In this document: one piece after another, positions 1 through 8,293 of the stretch
How positions within the stretch are numbered: position 1 is the first letter of the stretch
Layout of the letters: each line of letters begins with the position of its first letter
Origin: Mycolicibacterium brisbanense
Lineage (GTDB): Bacteria > Actinomycetota > Actinomycetes > Mycobacteriales > Mycobacteriaceae
NCBI RefSeq assembly: GCF_001570425.1
Contig: NZ_BCSX01000046.1
Coordinates: 62,001-126,000 of the forward strand
Direction: 5' to 3'
DNA length: 64,000 nucleotides
Program-made: the position numbers and the translations under genes
Notes under the pieces: generated by a model
Told to the model about the DNA's origin: nothing
What the model saw: the letters and a program-made list of their open reading frames with translations, nothing else
The model's database searches: none

Positions 1-2463
1 ATACACCCGGCCCGTCGGGCCCGGCAGTCCGGACTCGAACGGCGCGTACACCTTTCGCAGCGCCTCCCAGTACGGCTCCAGATCGCACACCGCCCGCAGG
101 GACAGGCCGGTGTCGTACGGGGTGTGCGCGGTCGCCGCCACGATCGCCGACAGTGCCGGCTGAGACGTCGTCCCGGCCAGTGGCGCGGCCGCCCCGTCCA
201 CGGCCGACGCCCCGGCCTGCCAGGCGGCCAGATACGTCGCCAGCTGTCCACCCGGGGTGTCGTGGGTGTGCACATGCACCGGCAGATCGAACCGGGAGCG
301 CAACGCCGACACCAACGCGGCCGCGGCCTGCGGACGCAGCAGCCCGGCCATGTCTTTGATCGCCAGCACATGGGCTCCGGCAGCGACGATCTCCTCGGCC
401 AGCTTCAGGTAGTAGTCCAGGGTGTAGAGCTGCTCCCCCGGGTCGCTGAGGTCGCCCGTGTAGGACATCGCGACTTCGGCGATGGCCGTTCCGGTCTCGC
501 GTACCGCATCGATCGCCGGCCGCATCGACTCCACGTTGTTGAGTGCGTCGAAGATCCGGAAGATGTCGATCCCGGTTGCCGTCGCCTCCTCGACGAACGC
601 CGAGGTGACCAGCTCCGGATACGGGGTGTAGCCGACCGTGTTGCGGCCGCGCAGCAGCATCTGCAGGCAGATGTTGGGCACCGCTTCCCGCAGCGCGGCC
701 AGCCGCTCCCACGGATCTTCCTTCAAGAAGCGAAGCGCCACATCGTAAGTCGCGCCACCCCAGCATTCGATCGAGAGCAGCTGCGGCATCGACCGAGCCA
801 CATACGGCGCCACCTTGAGCAGGCCCGTGCTGCGCAGCCGCGTGGCCAACAGCGACTGGTGCGCGTCGCGGAACGTGGTATCCGTGACGCCCAGCGCCGG
901 GCTCTGAAGCATCCACCGCGCGAACCCCTCGGGCCCCAGCTCGACCAGCCGCTGCTTGGAGCCTGCGGGCGGGTCTGCCGCAAGATCCACCGCGGGCAAC
1001 TTGTCCTGCGGGTACACCCTCGACGGACGCTCTCCGTGCGGCTTGTTGACCGTCACGTCGGCGAGGTAGTTGAGGATCTTGGTGCCGCGGTCGGCCGGGG
1101 TGTGCGCGGTCAGCAGCTGGGGTCGCTCGTCGATGAACGACGTATTGATGCGGCCCGCCCGGAAATCGGGATCGTCGAGCACCGCCATCAGGAACGGGAT
1201 GTTGGTCGACACACCGCGGATCCGGAACTCCGCCAAGGCGCGCCGCGCTCGCACCACGGCCGTCGCGAAATCCCGGCCGCGGCAGGTCAGCTTGACCAGC
1301 ATCGAGTCGAAATGTGCCCCGATCTCCGCGCCGGTGTGGGTGCCGCCGTCGAGCCGGATACCGGCACCACCGGGAGAACGGTAGGCCGTGATCCGCCCGG
1401 TGTCGGGACGGAAACCGTTGGCCGGATCCTCGGTGGTGATCCGGCACTGCAGCGCCGCGCCGCGGATCTTCACCGAATCCTGGCTCAACCCAAGGTCTTC
1501 CAGCGATTCCCCGGACGCGATGCGCAACTGGGAGGACACCAGGTCCACATCGGTGATCTCCTCGGTCACCGTGTGCTCCACCTGGATGCGCGGATTGCAC
1601 TCGATGAACACGTGATGGCCACGCTCGTCGAGCAGGAACTCGATGGTGCCCGCGCACGAATAGTTGATCTGTCGAGCCAGCGCCACCGCGTCGGCACAGA
1701 TCCGCTCACGCACCTCCGGATCGAGATTCGGGGCGGGCGCAAGTTCGATCACCTTCTGGTGACGCCGCTGCACGCTGCAGTCGCGCTCGAACAGATGGAT
1801 CACATCGCCCTGGGTGTCGGCCAGGATCTGCACCTCGATGTGGCGGGGGTTGATCACCGCCTGCTCGAGGTAGACCATCGGATCGCCGAACGCCGATTCG
1901 GCCTCGCGGCTGGCCGCCTCGATGGCCTCGGGCAGTGCGGCGGGATCGCTCACCCGGCGCATACCGCGGCCGCCGCCACCGGACACCGCTTTGACGAACA
2001 ACGGGAACTGCATACCGGCGGCCACCGCAACGAGCTCGTCCACCGACGCCGAGGGCTCGGAGGACGCCAGCACCGGAAGACCCGCCGCCCGCGCCGCCGC
2101 GATCGCGCGGGCCTTGTTGCCCGTGAGCTCCAACACCTCGGCGGACGGGCCGACGAACGTGATGCCTGCTTCCGCGCACGCCGAGGCCAGCTCGGGATTC
2201 TCCGAGAGGAACCCGTAGCCCGGGTAGATCGCGTCGGCCCCGGCATGGCGAGCCACCCGGATGATCTCGTCCACGGACAGGTACGCCCGCACCGGATGGC
2301 CGGCCTCACCGATCTGATACGACTCGTCGGCCTTGAGGCGGTGCAACGAATTGCGGTCCTCATAGGGATAGACCGCGACGGTCGCGATGTTCATCTCGGT
2401 CGCCGCGCGGAATGCGCGGATGGCGATCTCGCCACGGTTGGCCACCAGCAGTTTGGAAATCAC
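1..2463 (-). CDS. pyc: pyruvate carboxylase, C-terminus cut by window edge
   Basis: ATP-dependent carboxylation of pyruvate to oxaloacetate (anaplerosis, cytosol). From a GTG start at 2463 the minus frame is open for 821 codons to the window edge, so the stop lies outside. The N-terminus reads VISKLLVANRGEIAIRAF, the usual biotin carboxylase opening. It is followed by the ATP-grasp glycine loop (KAVSGGGGRGMR) and the metal/substrate segment ending in ECNPRIQVEHTVTEE. The carboxyltransferase domain starts near residue 530 (DTTFRDAHQSLLATRLR, ECWGGATYDVALRFL, HVHTHDT). The family is about 1,130 residues, so roughly the last 300, including the biotin-attachment domain, are missing here. Ortholog of M. 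tuberculosis pca (Rv2967c), with the VKOR/DsbA pair upstream on the same strand as in that species. Confidence 0.96.
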   Translation of the reverse strand, partial: MISKLLVANRGEIAIRAFRAATEMNIATVAVYPYEDRNSLHRLKADESYQIGEAGHPVRAYLSVDEIIRVARHAGADAIYPGYGFLSENPELASACAEAGITFVGPSAEVLELTGNKARAIAAARAAGLPVLASSEPSASVDELVAVAAGMQFPLFVKAVSGGGGRGMRRVSDPAALPEAIEAASREAESAFGDPMVYLEQAVINPRHIEVQILADTQGDVIHLFERDCSVQRRHQKVIELAPAPNLDPEVRERICADAVALARQINYSCAGTIEFLLDERGHHVFIECNPRIQVEHTVTEEITDVDLVSSQLRIASGESLEDLGLSQDSVKIRGAALQCRITTEDPANGFRPDTGRITAYRSPGGAGIRLDGGTHTGAEIGAHFDSMLVKLTCRGRDFATAVVRARRALAEFRIRGVSTNIPFLMAVLDDPDFRAGRINTSFIDERPQLLTAHTPADRGTKILNYLADVTVNKPHGERPSRVYPQDKLPAVDLAADPPAGSKQRLVELGPEGFARWMLQSPALGVTDTTFRDAHQSLLATRLRSTGLLKVAPYVARSMPQLLSIECWGGATYDVALRFLKEDPWERLAALREAVPNICLQMLLRGRNTVGYTPYPELVTSAFVEEATATGIDIFRIFDALNNVESMRPAIDAVRETGTAIAEVAMSYTGDLSDPGEQLYTLDYYLKLAEEIVAAGAHVLAIKDMAGLLRPQAAAALVSALRSRFDLPVHVHTHDTPGGQLATYLAAWQAGASAVDGAAAPLAGTTSQPALSAIVAATAHTPYDTGLSLRAVCDLEPYWEALRKVYAPFESGLPGPTGRVY

Positions 2464-2512
2464 GCGGGTAACCCTAGCCGCAGCACTGTGACGCGGTGTT
2501 ACATCGGCTGCG

Positions 2513-3139
2513 TTACAGCAGCGTCGACCAGTAGTTCCAGAACCGCGCCGTGATCAGAAGGATCACCGCGGCGAACCACAGCGCCACCAGCGACCATCGC
2601 CACTGGTGGATGACCCGTAGCACCGCGTTGCCGTGCAGCGGCTCCAGGGCGATCGAGGAGGCCACCACCAGCAGCGGAATGGTGACCGCCCAGACCCCCA
2701 TGCAGTACGGGCACAAGGCGCCGATGCGGTAGAGGCTCTGGAAGATCAGCCAGTGCACGAACACGGCCCCGAGCAGGGTGCCGGCCGCCAGACCCGCCCA
2801 GTACCAGCGCGGCAGACGCACATTCGCGACCGCGAGGACACCGGTGACGACGACGACGGTGAACCCGACGATGCCAATCAACGGGTTGGGGAAGCCGAAC
2901 ACCGACGCCTGGGGCGTGACCATCACGGAGCCGCACGACAGCACCGGGTTGATGCTGCACGACGGGACGTACTTGGGGTTGATCAGTATTTCGATCTTCT
3001 CGTACGTCAGCGTCAGCGCGGCGGCCAAGCCGACCACCCCGGCGATCAGCACCCATACGGCGCTGGCCTTGGCGACCTCGACGCCGGGCTGTTCGACGGA
3101 CTGCGCGGCTTCTGCCTGCGACTCCGTGGTCACGGTCAC
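2513..3139 (-). CDS. vitamin K epoxide reductase (VKOR) family membrane protein
   Basis: 208-residue integral membrane protein of the bacterial VKOR family, which reoxidises a DsbA-like partner and passes electrons to quinone, replacing DsbB in actinobacteria. Both expected cysteine pairs are visible: C61/C69 in the first extracytoplasmic loop (PSCSINPVLSCG) and the CxxC active site C143-C146 (ALCPYCMG). About five hydrophobic segments follow a short cytoplasmic N-terminus. The start overlaps the stop of the upstream DsbA-like gene by 4 bases (ATGA), indicating translational coupling and joint function. Ortholog of Rv2968c. The family assignment is firm. The exact partner is inferred from the operon. 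Confidence 0.93.
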   Translation of the reverse strand: MTVTTESQAEAAQSVEQPGVEVAKASAVWVLIAGVVGLAAALTLTYEKIEILINPKYVPSCSINPVLSCGSVMVTPQASVFGFPNPLIGIVGFTVVVVTGVLAVANVRLPRWYWAGLAAGTLLGAVFVHWLIFQSLYRIGALCPYCMGVWAVTIPLLVVASSIALEPLHGNAVLRVIHQWRWSLVALWFAAVILLITARFWNYWSTLL

Positions 3140-4008
3140 GAACCCGGTTTGGCCGGGGCCGGCGAACCCGCGGAAGCAGGTTGCTGCGGTGCGGCCGGGG
3201 TGCCGCCTGCAGGAGCCGCGGGAGCGCCTGCCGCGGGAGCGGCCGGAGCACCGGCAGCCGGGGCCTGCGGCGTGACGGCGGTCAGCCCGGGCACGTCACC
3301 CACGATTTCCTTGACCTTGGCGACCAGCGCATCCGGCGTGCTGGGCTGGTAGTCCTCGCCGTTGATCCGGACCGTCGGCGTCGAGTTGATGCCCCCGGCG
3401 GCGGCCATACCCTTGACCATGTCGACGTAGGTGCCCTTGGTGATGCAGTCGGGCGCCTTGCCCGCGGCACCGGCCTGGCGGGCGAGTTCGATGAGCCGGG
3501 CGTTGTCCGGGTAGATGCCGCCCCCTTCTTGGGGCTGCAACTCCTTGGTGTACAGGGCTGTGTGGAAGCGGCGGAACGCTTCGATGGACTCGTCGGCGAC
3601 GCAGTAGGCAGCCCCACCAGCGCGCGACGAGTACCCATCGCCGGACCGATCCAGGATGGCCACCATGTGGTAGTCGACGGCCACCGCGCCCGAGTCGATC
3701 ATCTTGCTGATGGTCGGGCCGAAGGCGCGCTCAAGGTTGCCGCAGGCCGGGCAGAGGAAGTCCTCGTACAACGACAGCACCGCTTTGGGTTCGCTGGTGC
3801 CTTCTTTGGTCACCACGTTGCTCGCCGCCACCCGGATGGCCCTGGCCTCACCGGAAGCCGGCTTCTTGTTGCCGGTCATGACGATGTAGAGCACCAGCGC
3901 GGCGGCGAATATCACCACAACAGCGGTCAGGCCGATTTGGATCAACAGGTTGCGTTTGCGATCCGCTGCCTTCAGGTCGTACTTGGCGGTCTTCTTGGGT
4001 TTGGCCAC
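3136..4008 (-). CDS. membrane-anchored DsbA-like thiol oxidoreductase
   Basis: 290-residue extracytoplasmic thioredoxin-fold protein that introduces disulfides into exported proteins. A lysine-rich N-terminus (1-20) is followed by one transmembrane anchor (about 21-45), then the DsbA domain with active site C86-P-A-C89 (EDFLCPACGN) and the cis-proline region (STPTVRING). The C-terminal 45 residues are a low-complexity Ala/Pro/Gly tail (APAAGAPAAPA repeats), probably a cell-wall spacer and variable between species. It is first in a two-gene unit with the VKOR protein downstream, and the 4-base overlap supports a shared electron-transfer pathway. Ortholog of Rv2969c. Confidence 0.92.
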   Translation of the reverse strand: MAKPKKTAKYDLKAADRKRNLLIQIGLTAVVVIFAAALVLYIVMTGNKKPASGEARAIRVAASNVVTKEGTSEPKAVLSLYEDFLCPACGNLERAFGPTISKMIDSGAVAVDYHMVAILDRSGDGYSSRAGGAAYCVADESIEAFRRFHTALYTKELQPQEGGGIYPDNARLIELARQAGAAGKAPDCITKGTYVDMVKGMAAAGGINSTPTVRINGEDYQPSTPDALVAKVKEIVGDVPGLTAVTPQAPAAGAPAAPAAGAPAAPAGGTPAAPQQPASAGSPAPAKPGS

Positions 4009-4042
4009 GGCGCCAAGCGTACCGGCGGCTCGGGTGTGGGCC

Positions 4043-5140
4043 TCAGGCGTGGCTGAGATGTGCTCGCAGGGCAGAGATCATCGCGGTGGTCGCGGTGGCG
4101 CTGCCGCCGCCCAGCGGGAAGAAGTTGCCGAAGGCGTGGATCAGCGAGCGTTCCACGCGAAGATCGACCAACACCCCGGCCTCCTTGAGGGCGGCCGCAT
4201 ATCGGTTGCCCTCGTCGCGCAGCGGATCGAAACCCGCGGTGAAAACCAGGGCCGGCGGCAGTCCGGACAGGTCTGCGGCGAGCAGCGGTGACACGATCGG
4301 GTCCTCGGGGCTGATGTCGGATCCGCCGAGATAGTGCTCGAAGCACCAGTCGATATCGCGCTTGGTCAAGAAGAACCCGTCGGCGAACAACGTGCGCGAG
4401 CGGGTCTCACTGGAGAAATCCGTGACCGGGTAGAGCAGAAGTTGCAGGTCGGGCAGGGGTAAGCCGTCGGCGTGGGCCCGCTGGCTGACGACGGCGGCGA
4501 GATTGCCACCCGCACTGTCGCCGCCGACCACGATCCGTGTGGCGCCCAAGCCCGCGGCGTGCTGCAACGCCCACTGGTAGGCCGCGTAGGCGTCCTCGGC
4601 GGCGGCCGGGGCCTTGTGTTCGGGAGCCAGCCGATAGTCCACCGACAGCACCTGGATTCCGCCGTCACGGCAGATCAACCGGCACAGGCTGTCGTGCGTG
4701 TCCAGGTCGCCCAGTACGAATCCGCCGCCGTGAAAGAACACCAGCAGCGCCGACGTCGGGGCCGGGCCCGATCCGTCGGGCACGTAGTGCCGCGCAGGAA
4801 TGGGTCCGGCCGGTCCTGGAATCGACATTGCGGAGACGTCGGCGCGGATCGGCGGACTCAGCAGCGACGCCTGCGCCCGCAACTGGGCGCGCGAGGATTC
4901 CACGCCGCCGTCGGGCCGGAAGTCGCCGACCAGGCCACCCAGTCCGGCGGCGCGCTGCGCCAACAGCATCATCTGCAGCGTGGAGTCCAGGGTGTTGCCG
5001 TCCAATTCCACGGGGTGGGCGCCGAGCAGCAGTCGTTTGCTCCGCTCGGGGATCCGCGGCAACGCGGCGAAGGTGAGCTGGGTCGCCCGGTGGAGCAGGA
5101 CCTGCTTGGCAGTGCCCCGGCCTGGCAGACTTTCACTCAT
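4043..5140 (-). CDS. lipN: LipN-type alpha/beta hydrolase (HSL/GDXG esterase family)
   Basis: 365-residue carboxylesterase/lipase of the hormone-sensitive lipase family. The oxyanion HGGG motif is at 137-140 and the nucleophile elbow GDSAGG has Ser209. The acid (GFDPLRDEG) and histidine (SLIHAFGNF) lie in the C-terminal third. Substrates are probably short-chain acyl esters. The frame also reads 17 codons further upstream, to 5191. ATG 5140 (MSESLPGRGT) is preferred because the longer version would run deep into the divergent reductase gene. Even so, the two ATGs share a CATG, so the starts overlap by two bases. Ortholog of Rv2970c by sequence and position. Confidence 0.9.
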   Translation of the reverse strand: MSESLPGRGTAKQVLLHRATQLTFAALPRIPERSKRLLLGAHPVELDGNTLDSTLQMMLLAQRAAGLGGLVGDFRPDGGVESSRAQLRAQASLLSPPIRADVSAMSIPGPAGPIPARHYVPDGSGPAPTSALLVFFHGGGFVLGDLDTHDSLCRLICRDGGIQVLSVDYRLAPEHKAPAAAEDAYAAYQWALQHAAGLGATRIVVGGDSAGGNLAAVVSQRAHADGLPLPDLQLLLYPVTDFSSETRSRTLFADGFFLTKRDIDWCFEHYLGGSDISPEDPIVSPLLAADLSGLPPALVFTAGFDPLRDEGNRYAAALKEAGVLVDLRVERSLIHAFGNFFPLGGGSATATTAMISALRAHLSHA

Positions 5141-5972
5141 GGCAGCTCCCTCTGTGAACCCACGCGTCACACTCAACGACGGTAATTCCATACCTCAGGT
5201 CGGCCTGGGTGTCTGGCAGACCCCTCCGGACGAGACCGAGCGCGCGGTCACCGCTGCTCTGCAGTCCGGCTACCGCCACATCGATACTGCCGCTGCTTAC
5301 CAGAACGAGGTCGAGACGGGTAGGGCCCTGGCTTCCGCGGGCGTCCCGCGCGACGAGGTGTTCCTGGTCACGAAACTGTGGAACAGCGACCAGGGTTACG
5401 ACGCCACCCTGGCCGCATTCGAGGCAAGTCTGGACCGGCTCGGTGTGGATTACCTGGACCTTTACCTGATCCACTGGCCGGTGCCCGCCAAGAACGCCTA
5501 CGTCGACACCTTCAAGGCGTTCGCCCATCTGCGGGATCAGGGCCGCATCCGGTCGATCGGCGTCAGCAACTTCGAACCGGAGCACCTCAAGATCCTCATC
5601 GACTCCACCGGCATCGTGCCCGCGGTCAACCAGATCGAACTGCACCCGTTGCTGCCGCAGCGCGAGCTCCGTGAGGTTCACGCCCAGCTCGGGATCGCCA
5701 CCGAGGCGTGGAGCCCGCTGGGCCAAGGCTCGCTGCTGGCCGATCCCGTCATCACCGAGATTGCCACCGCACATGGGAAAACACCGGCCCAGGTGCTTAT
5801 CCGATGGCACATCCAGCTGGGTAATATCGTCATCCCCAAGTCGGTGAACCCCGAACGGATTGCGAGCAATTTCGACGTGTTTGATTTCGAGCTCAGCGAG
5901 CAGGACATCGCGTCGCTCGAGAACGGCACCCGGTTGGGCCCCGATCCTCGAACCTTCAATTTCACAGGGTAG
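5139..5972 (+). CDS. aldo/keto reductase (first of a tandem pair)
   Basis: 277-residue NADPH-dependent aldo/keto reductase, single TIM barrel, reducing aldehydes and ketones. The catalytic tetrad is visible: D49 (HIDTAAAYQNE), Y54, K79 (LVTKLWN) and H112 (LIHWP). The cofactor phosphate-binding segment IPKSVNPERIASN lies near the C-terminus. It resembles the mycobacterial AKR5H group (Rv2971 and its M. smegmatis homologs). The start codon overlaps that of the divergent lipN (CATG), so no room remains for a conventional leader. Leaderless transcription or a slightly downstream start (GTG within SVNPRV) are the alternatives. A paralog follows after 5 bases. Confidence 0.93.
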   Translation: MAAPSVNPRVTLNDGNSIPQVGLGVWQTPPDETERAVTAALQSGYRHIDTAAAYQNEVETGRALASAGVPRDEVFLVTKLWNSDQGYDATLAAFEASLDRLGVDYLDLYLIHWPVPAKNAYVDTFKAFAHLRDQGRIRSIGVSNFEPEHLKILIDSTGIVPAVNQIELHPLLPQRELREVHAQLGIATEAWSPLGQGSLLADPVITEIATAHGKTPAQVLIRWHIQLGNIVIPKSVNPERIASNFDVFDFELSEQDIASLENGTRLGPDPRTFNFTG

Positions 5973-5977
5973 GTGAC

Positions 5978-6820
5978 ATGACCCCATCGGACGGGTCGGC
6001 GATTCCCACTATCACGCTCAATGACGGCAATACGATTCCGGTCGTCGGTCTGGGAGTCGGAGCGCTGTCGGATTCCGAAGCCGAGCAGGCGGTTTCGGCC
6101 GCATTGCAGGCGGGCTACCGGTTGATCGACACCGCGGCGTCCTACGGCAACGAGGCCGGGGTCGGTCGCGCGATCGCCGCGTCGGGCATCCCGCGAGAAG
6201 AGATCTACGTCACCACCAAGCTGGCCACGCCCGACCAGGGCTACCAGTCCTCGCAGAACGCCGCACGCGCCAGCCTCGAACGGCTCGGCCTGGACTACGT
6301 CGACCTCTACCTCATCCATTGGCCCGCCGGCGACACCAGCAAGTACGTCGACAGCTGGGGCGGCCTGATGAAGGTCAAGGAAGACGGCGTCTCCCGCTCG
6401 GTCGGTGTCGCGAACTTCAGCCCTGAGGATCTGTCGACCATCATCGGCCTGACCTTCTACACGCCGGCGGTGAACCAGATCGAGCTGCACCCGCTGCTCA
6501 ATCAGAGCGCGTGGCGGGCGGCCAACGCCGAGAACAACGTCGCCACCGAGGCCTACAGCCCGCTCGGCGTCGGCAACCTCCTGGACAACCCCGCCATCAC
6601 CTCCGTCGCCGAAGCGCACGGTAAGACCGCGGCCCAGGTGCTGATCCGCTGGAGCGTCCAGCTCGGCAACATCGTCATCTCCCGGTCGTCCAACCCTGAC
6701 CGGATCGCCTCCAATCTCGGCGTGTTCGATTTCGAGCTCACCGACGACGAGATGACGACCATCAACGGGCTCGACGACGGCACCCGGTTCCGACCGGACC
6801 CCGCGACCTACACCGGATAA
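5978..6820 (+). CDS. aldo/keto reductase (second of a tandem pair)
   Basis: 280-residue aldo/keto reductase closely related to the gene just upstream, evidently a tandem duplicate. The tetrad is conserved: D51 (LIDTAASYGNE), Y56, K81 (VTTKLATPDQG) and H114 (LIHWPAG). The NADPH segment reads ISRSSNPDRIASN, where the first copy has IPKSVNPERIASN. The loss of the lysine that normally contacts the cofactor phosphate (K to R, with local changes) may shift cofactor preference; this is inference. It starts 5 bases after the first copy's stop, so it is almost certainly co-transcribed. A dispersed inverted repeat lies just downstream, between it and the convergent TetR gene. Confidence 0.92.
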   Translation: MTPSDGSAIPTITLNDGNTIPVVGLGVGALSDSEAEQAVSAALQAGYRLIDTAASYGNEAGVGRAIAASGIPREEIYVTTKLATPDQGYQSSQNAARASLERLGLDYVDLYLIHWPAGDTSKYVDSWGGLMKVKEDGVSRSVGVANFSPEDLSTIIGLTFYTPAVNQIELHPLLNQSAWRAANAENNVATEAYSPLGVGNLLDNPAITSVAEAHGKTAAQVLIRWSVQLGNIVISRSSNPDRIASNLGVFDFELTDDEMTTINGLDDGTRFRPDPATYTG

Positions 6821-6849
6821 CTCCCGCTAACTCCGGCGAGACTTTCTCC

Positions 6850-6910
6850 GGCGAGCAGACACTCCGGTCCGCGACACGCCGCGGTTCCGGGACCGCCATG
6901 TCTGCTCGCC
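6850..6910. repeat. dispersed inverted-repeat element, copy A
   Basis: 61 bp bounded by perfect 11-bp inverted arms GGCGAGCAGAC / GTCTGCTCGCC. The core shares GTCCGCGACACGC and TTCCGG with copy B at 58269-58327. It lies between the convergent aldo/keto reductase and TetR genes. Likely a bidirectional hairpin terminator or a small palindromic repeat of the host genome. Confidence 0.8.
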
Positions 6911-6911
6911 G

Positions 6912-7499
6912 TCAGTCGGTGCCCAATGTCGCCAGGTGGACCCGGACCGCTCGGTTGACCCGGTCCTTGTCACCGGTGGCCAGAAGATCGAGCAGGCCGC
7001 CGCGGAGCACGGCCAGCGCCAGGGTGCGACGCGCGATCCCGTCGGCACTGCTCTTCTCTTGCGGCGCTTGATATTCCGCCAAGACTTCCAGCCAGTCCTC
7101 GACCGTGTCACGCGCGAAACCCGCCCACGCACCGTCAGGTTCCACCAGTGAGCGGGCGTAGGCCTCGGCCCACAGTTTGAGCAGCGGCTGATGCTCGTCG
7201 GCGGCGAGCCATCCCCAGATCTCTTTGACGGCTGCGCCGAATCCGACGCGATCGCAGTCAGCGGCGTGGCGTATGCGGTCTATCAGGGCCAGCTCGTCGG
7301 CGCGGGCTCGCGCCAGCAGCGCGCGTACCAGGCCGTTCTTGCTCCCGAACAGGAACAGCAGCACCCGTGGGCTGGACCCGATCGCCGCCGCCAACGGCCG
7401 CAACGACATCTCGGCCAGACCATGGGTCAGCGCGTACCGATAGGCGCTCTCCAGAAGTTCGATCTGCCGAGCGGACGGGGTTGTCGGATCCGTGGCCAC
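6912..7499 (-). CDS. TetR/AcrR family transcriptional regulator
   Basis: 195-residue one-component repressor. The N-terminal helix-turn-helix spans about residues 8-58 (IELLESAYRYALTHGLAEMSLRPLAAAIGSSP, then VLLFLFGSKNGLVRALL). The C-terminal ligand domain is poorly conserved and gives no ligand prediction. Divergent from a GNAT acetyltransferase. The 65-bp gap holds a 20-bp imperfect palindrome (7517-7536) that could be the shared operator. TetR regulators commonly control an adjacent divergent gene, so the acetyltransferase and itself are the likely targets (inference). Confidence 0.88.
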   Translation of the reverse strand: MATDPTTPSARQIELLESAYRYALTHGLAEMSLRPLAAAIGSSPRVLLFLFGSKNGLVRALLARARADELALIDRIRHAADCDRVGFGAAVKEIWGWLAADEHQPLLKLWAEAYARSLVEPDGAWAGFARDTVEDWLEVLAEYQAPQEKSSADGIARRTLALAVLRGGLLDLLATGDKDRVNRAVRVHLATLGTD

Positions 7500-7516
7500 G
7501 TTGATAGCCTAGCGCT

Positions 7517-7536
7517 ACTGAAACGAGTGTGTCAGT
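7517..7536. promoter_or_regulatory. candidate TetR operator, divergent TetR/GNAT gap
   Basis: Palindrome ACTGAAAC-gagt-GTGTCAGT, one mismatch between 8-bp arms, lies in the divergent intergenic region 18 bp from the TetR start. Symmetry and position fit an autoregulatory TetR site. Not otherwise supported. Confidence 0.5.
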
Positions 7537-7564
7537 GATTTGTTTGACGATCGGAGGCGCGTCG

Positions 7565-8071
7565 ATGTCGTTGAGTGTCGACCAATCGCGGGTCGTGGTG
7601 CGCCGCGTGGACCGCCCGGGCGATCTCGGCTGGGTGGTGATGGCCCACGGCGAGATCTACCACGAGCAGTTCGGCTGGAACGCCGATTTCGAGGTTCTGG
7701 TCGCCAGGATCGTGGCTGACTTTGCCGCAGAACACAATCCGGCAACCGAGGCGGGCTGGATCGCCGAGGTCGACGGTGAACGAGCCGGGTGCATCTTCTG
7801 CGTCAAGGGCGACGAGCCCGGCGTTGCGAAGTTACGGATCCTGCTGGTCGCCCCGCGGGCCCGGGGCCTGGGACTAGGTGCTCGACTGGTCGACGAATGC
7901 TTGCGGTTCGCGCGTGACGCAGGCTACCGGCAGGTCACGCTATGGACCAACGACGTACTGACCTCGGCTCGAAAGATCTACCAGGGGTTCGGGTTTCGAC
8001 TCATCGATGAAGAACCTCACCGCAGCTTCGGACAGGACCTCAACGGCCAGAACTGGATTCTCGACCTCTAG
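7565..8071 (+). CDS. GNAT family N-acetyltransferase
   Basis: 168-residue acetyl-CoA-dependent acyltransferase. The acetyl-CoA pyrophosphate-binding motif appears as LVAPRARGLGLGARLVDECL (R/Q-x-x-G-x-G/A type), followed by the C-terminal LWTNDVLTSARKIYQGFGFRLI segment typical of GNAT motif B. ATG 7565 was chosen because a strong GGAGG lies 8 bases upstream. An in-frame ATG at 7529 has no such site and would sit inside the candidate operator region. Substrate unknown. Similar domains are often fused to MarR regulators, but no HTH is present here. Divergent from the TetR gene. Confidence 0.87.
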   Translation: MSLSVDQSRVVVRRVDRPGDLGWVVMAHGEIYHEQFGWNADFEVLVARIVADFAAEHNPATEAGWIAEVDGERAGCIFCVKGDEPGVAKLRILLVAPRARGLGLGARLVDECLRFARDAGYRQVTLWTNDVLTSARKIYQGFGFRLIDEEPHRSFGQDLNGQNWILDL

Positions 8072-8119
8072 ACGCCGACGCTGGTGCGAATGGTGCTGGC
8101 GCTGAACCACTCGACGCCG

Positions 8120-8293
8120 CTACTTCCGGGACGATTCCAGCAGGGGCCGCAGCCCCAGAACGTCGAACAGGTTGAACTCGAGGTCACGAACGTTGCTGGA
8201 ACGCCACGCGGGCTGTACGCGGCCTTGTCGTCCGAAGCCGATCGCGAACCACGGCGGAACCCCTCGGACGCGATGTACTGCGGCTTTCGCTAA
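8120..8293 (-). pseudogene. possible gene remnant downstream of the amidohydrolase
   Basis: The space between the GNAT and amidohydrolase stops (about 218 bp) holds no intact gene. On the minus strand a stop-to-stop frame of 57 codons lacks any start codon but has protein-like composition, including the run SNVRDLEFNLFDVLGL. That run resembles the N-terminus of mycobacterial acyl-CoA dehydrogenases (SNVRDxEFNLFEV type). A second frame reads GVEWFSASTIRTSVGV and ends at 8068, abutting the GNAT stop. I read this as decayed coding DNA, perhaps two frames of one lost gene. The family assignment is tentative and made from memory. Confidence 0.4.

Noticed and set aside
124..2553. 809-codon open frame on the + strand
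   Set aside because: Antisense shadow of pyruvate carboxylase; the product is Arg/His/Gly-rich with no domain and the minus frame is clearly pyc.
8084..8293. 69-codon + ORF between GNAT and amidohydrolase
   Set aside because: No ribosome site or protein-like pattern; the minus strand of the interval looks more like former coding DNA.
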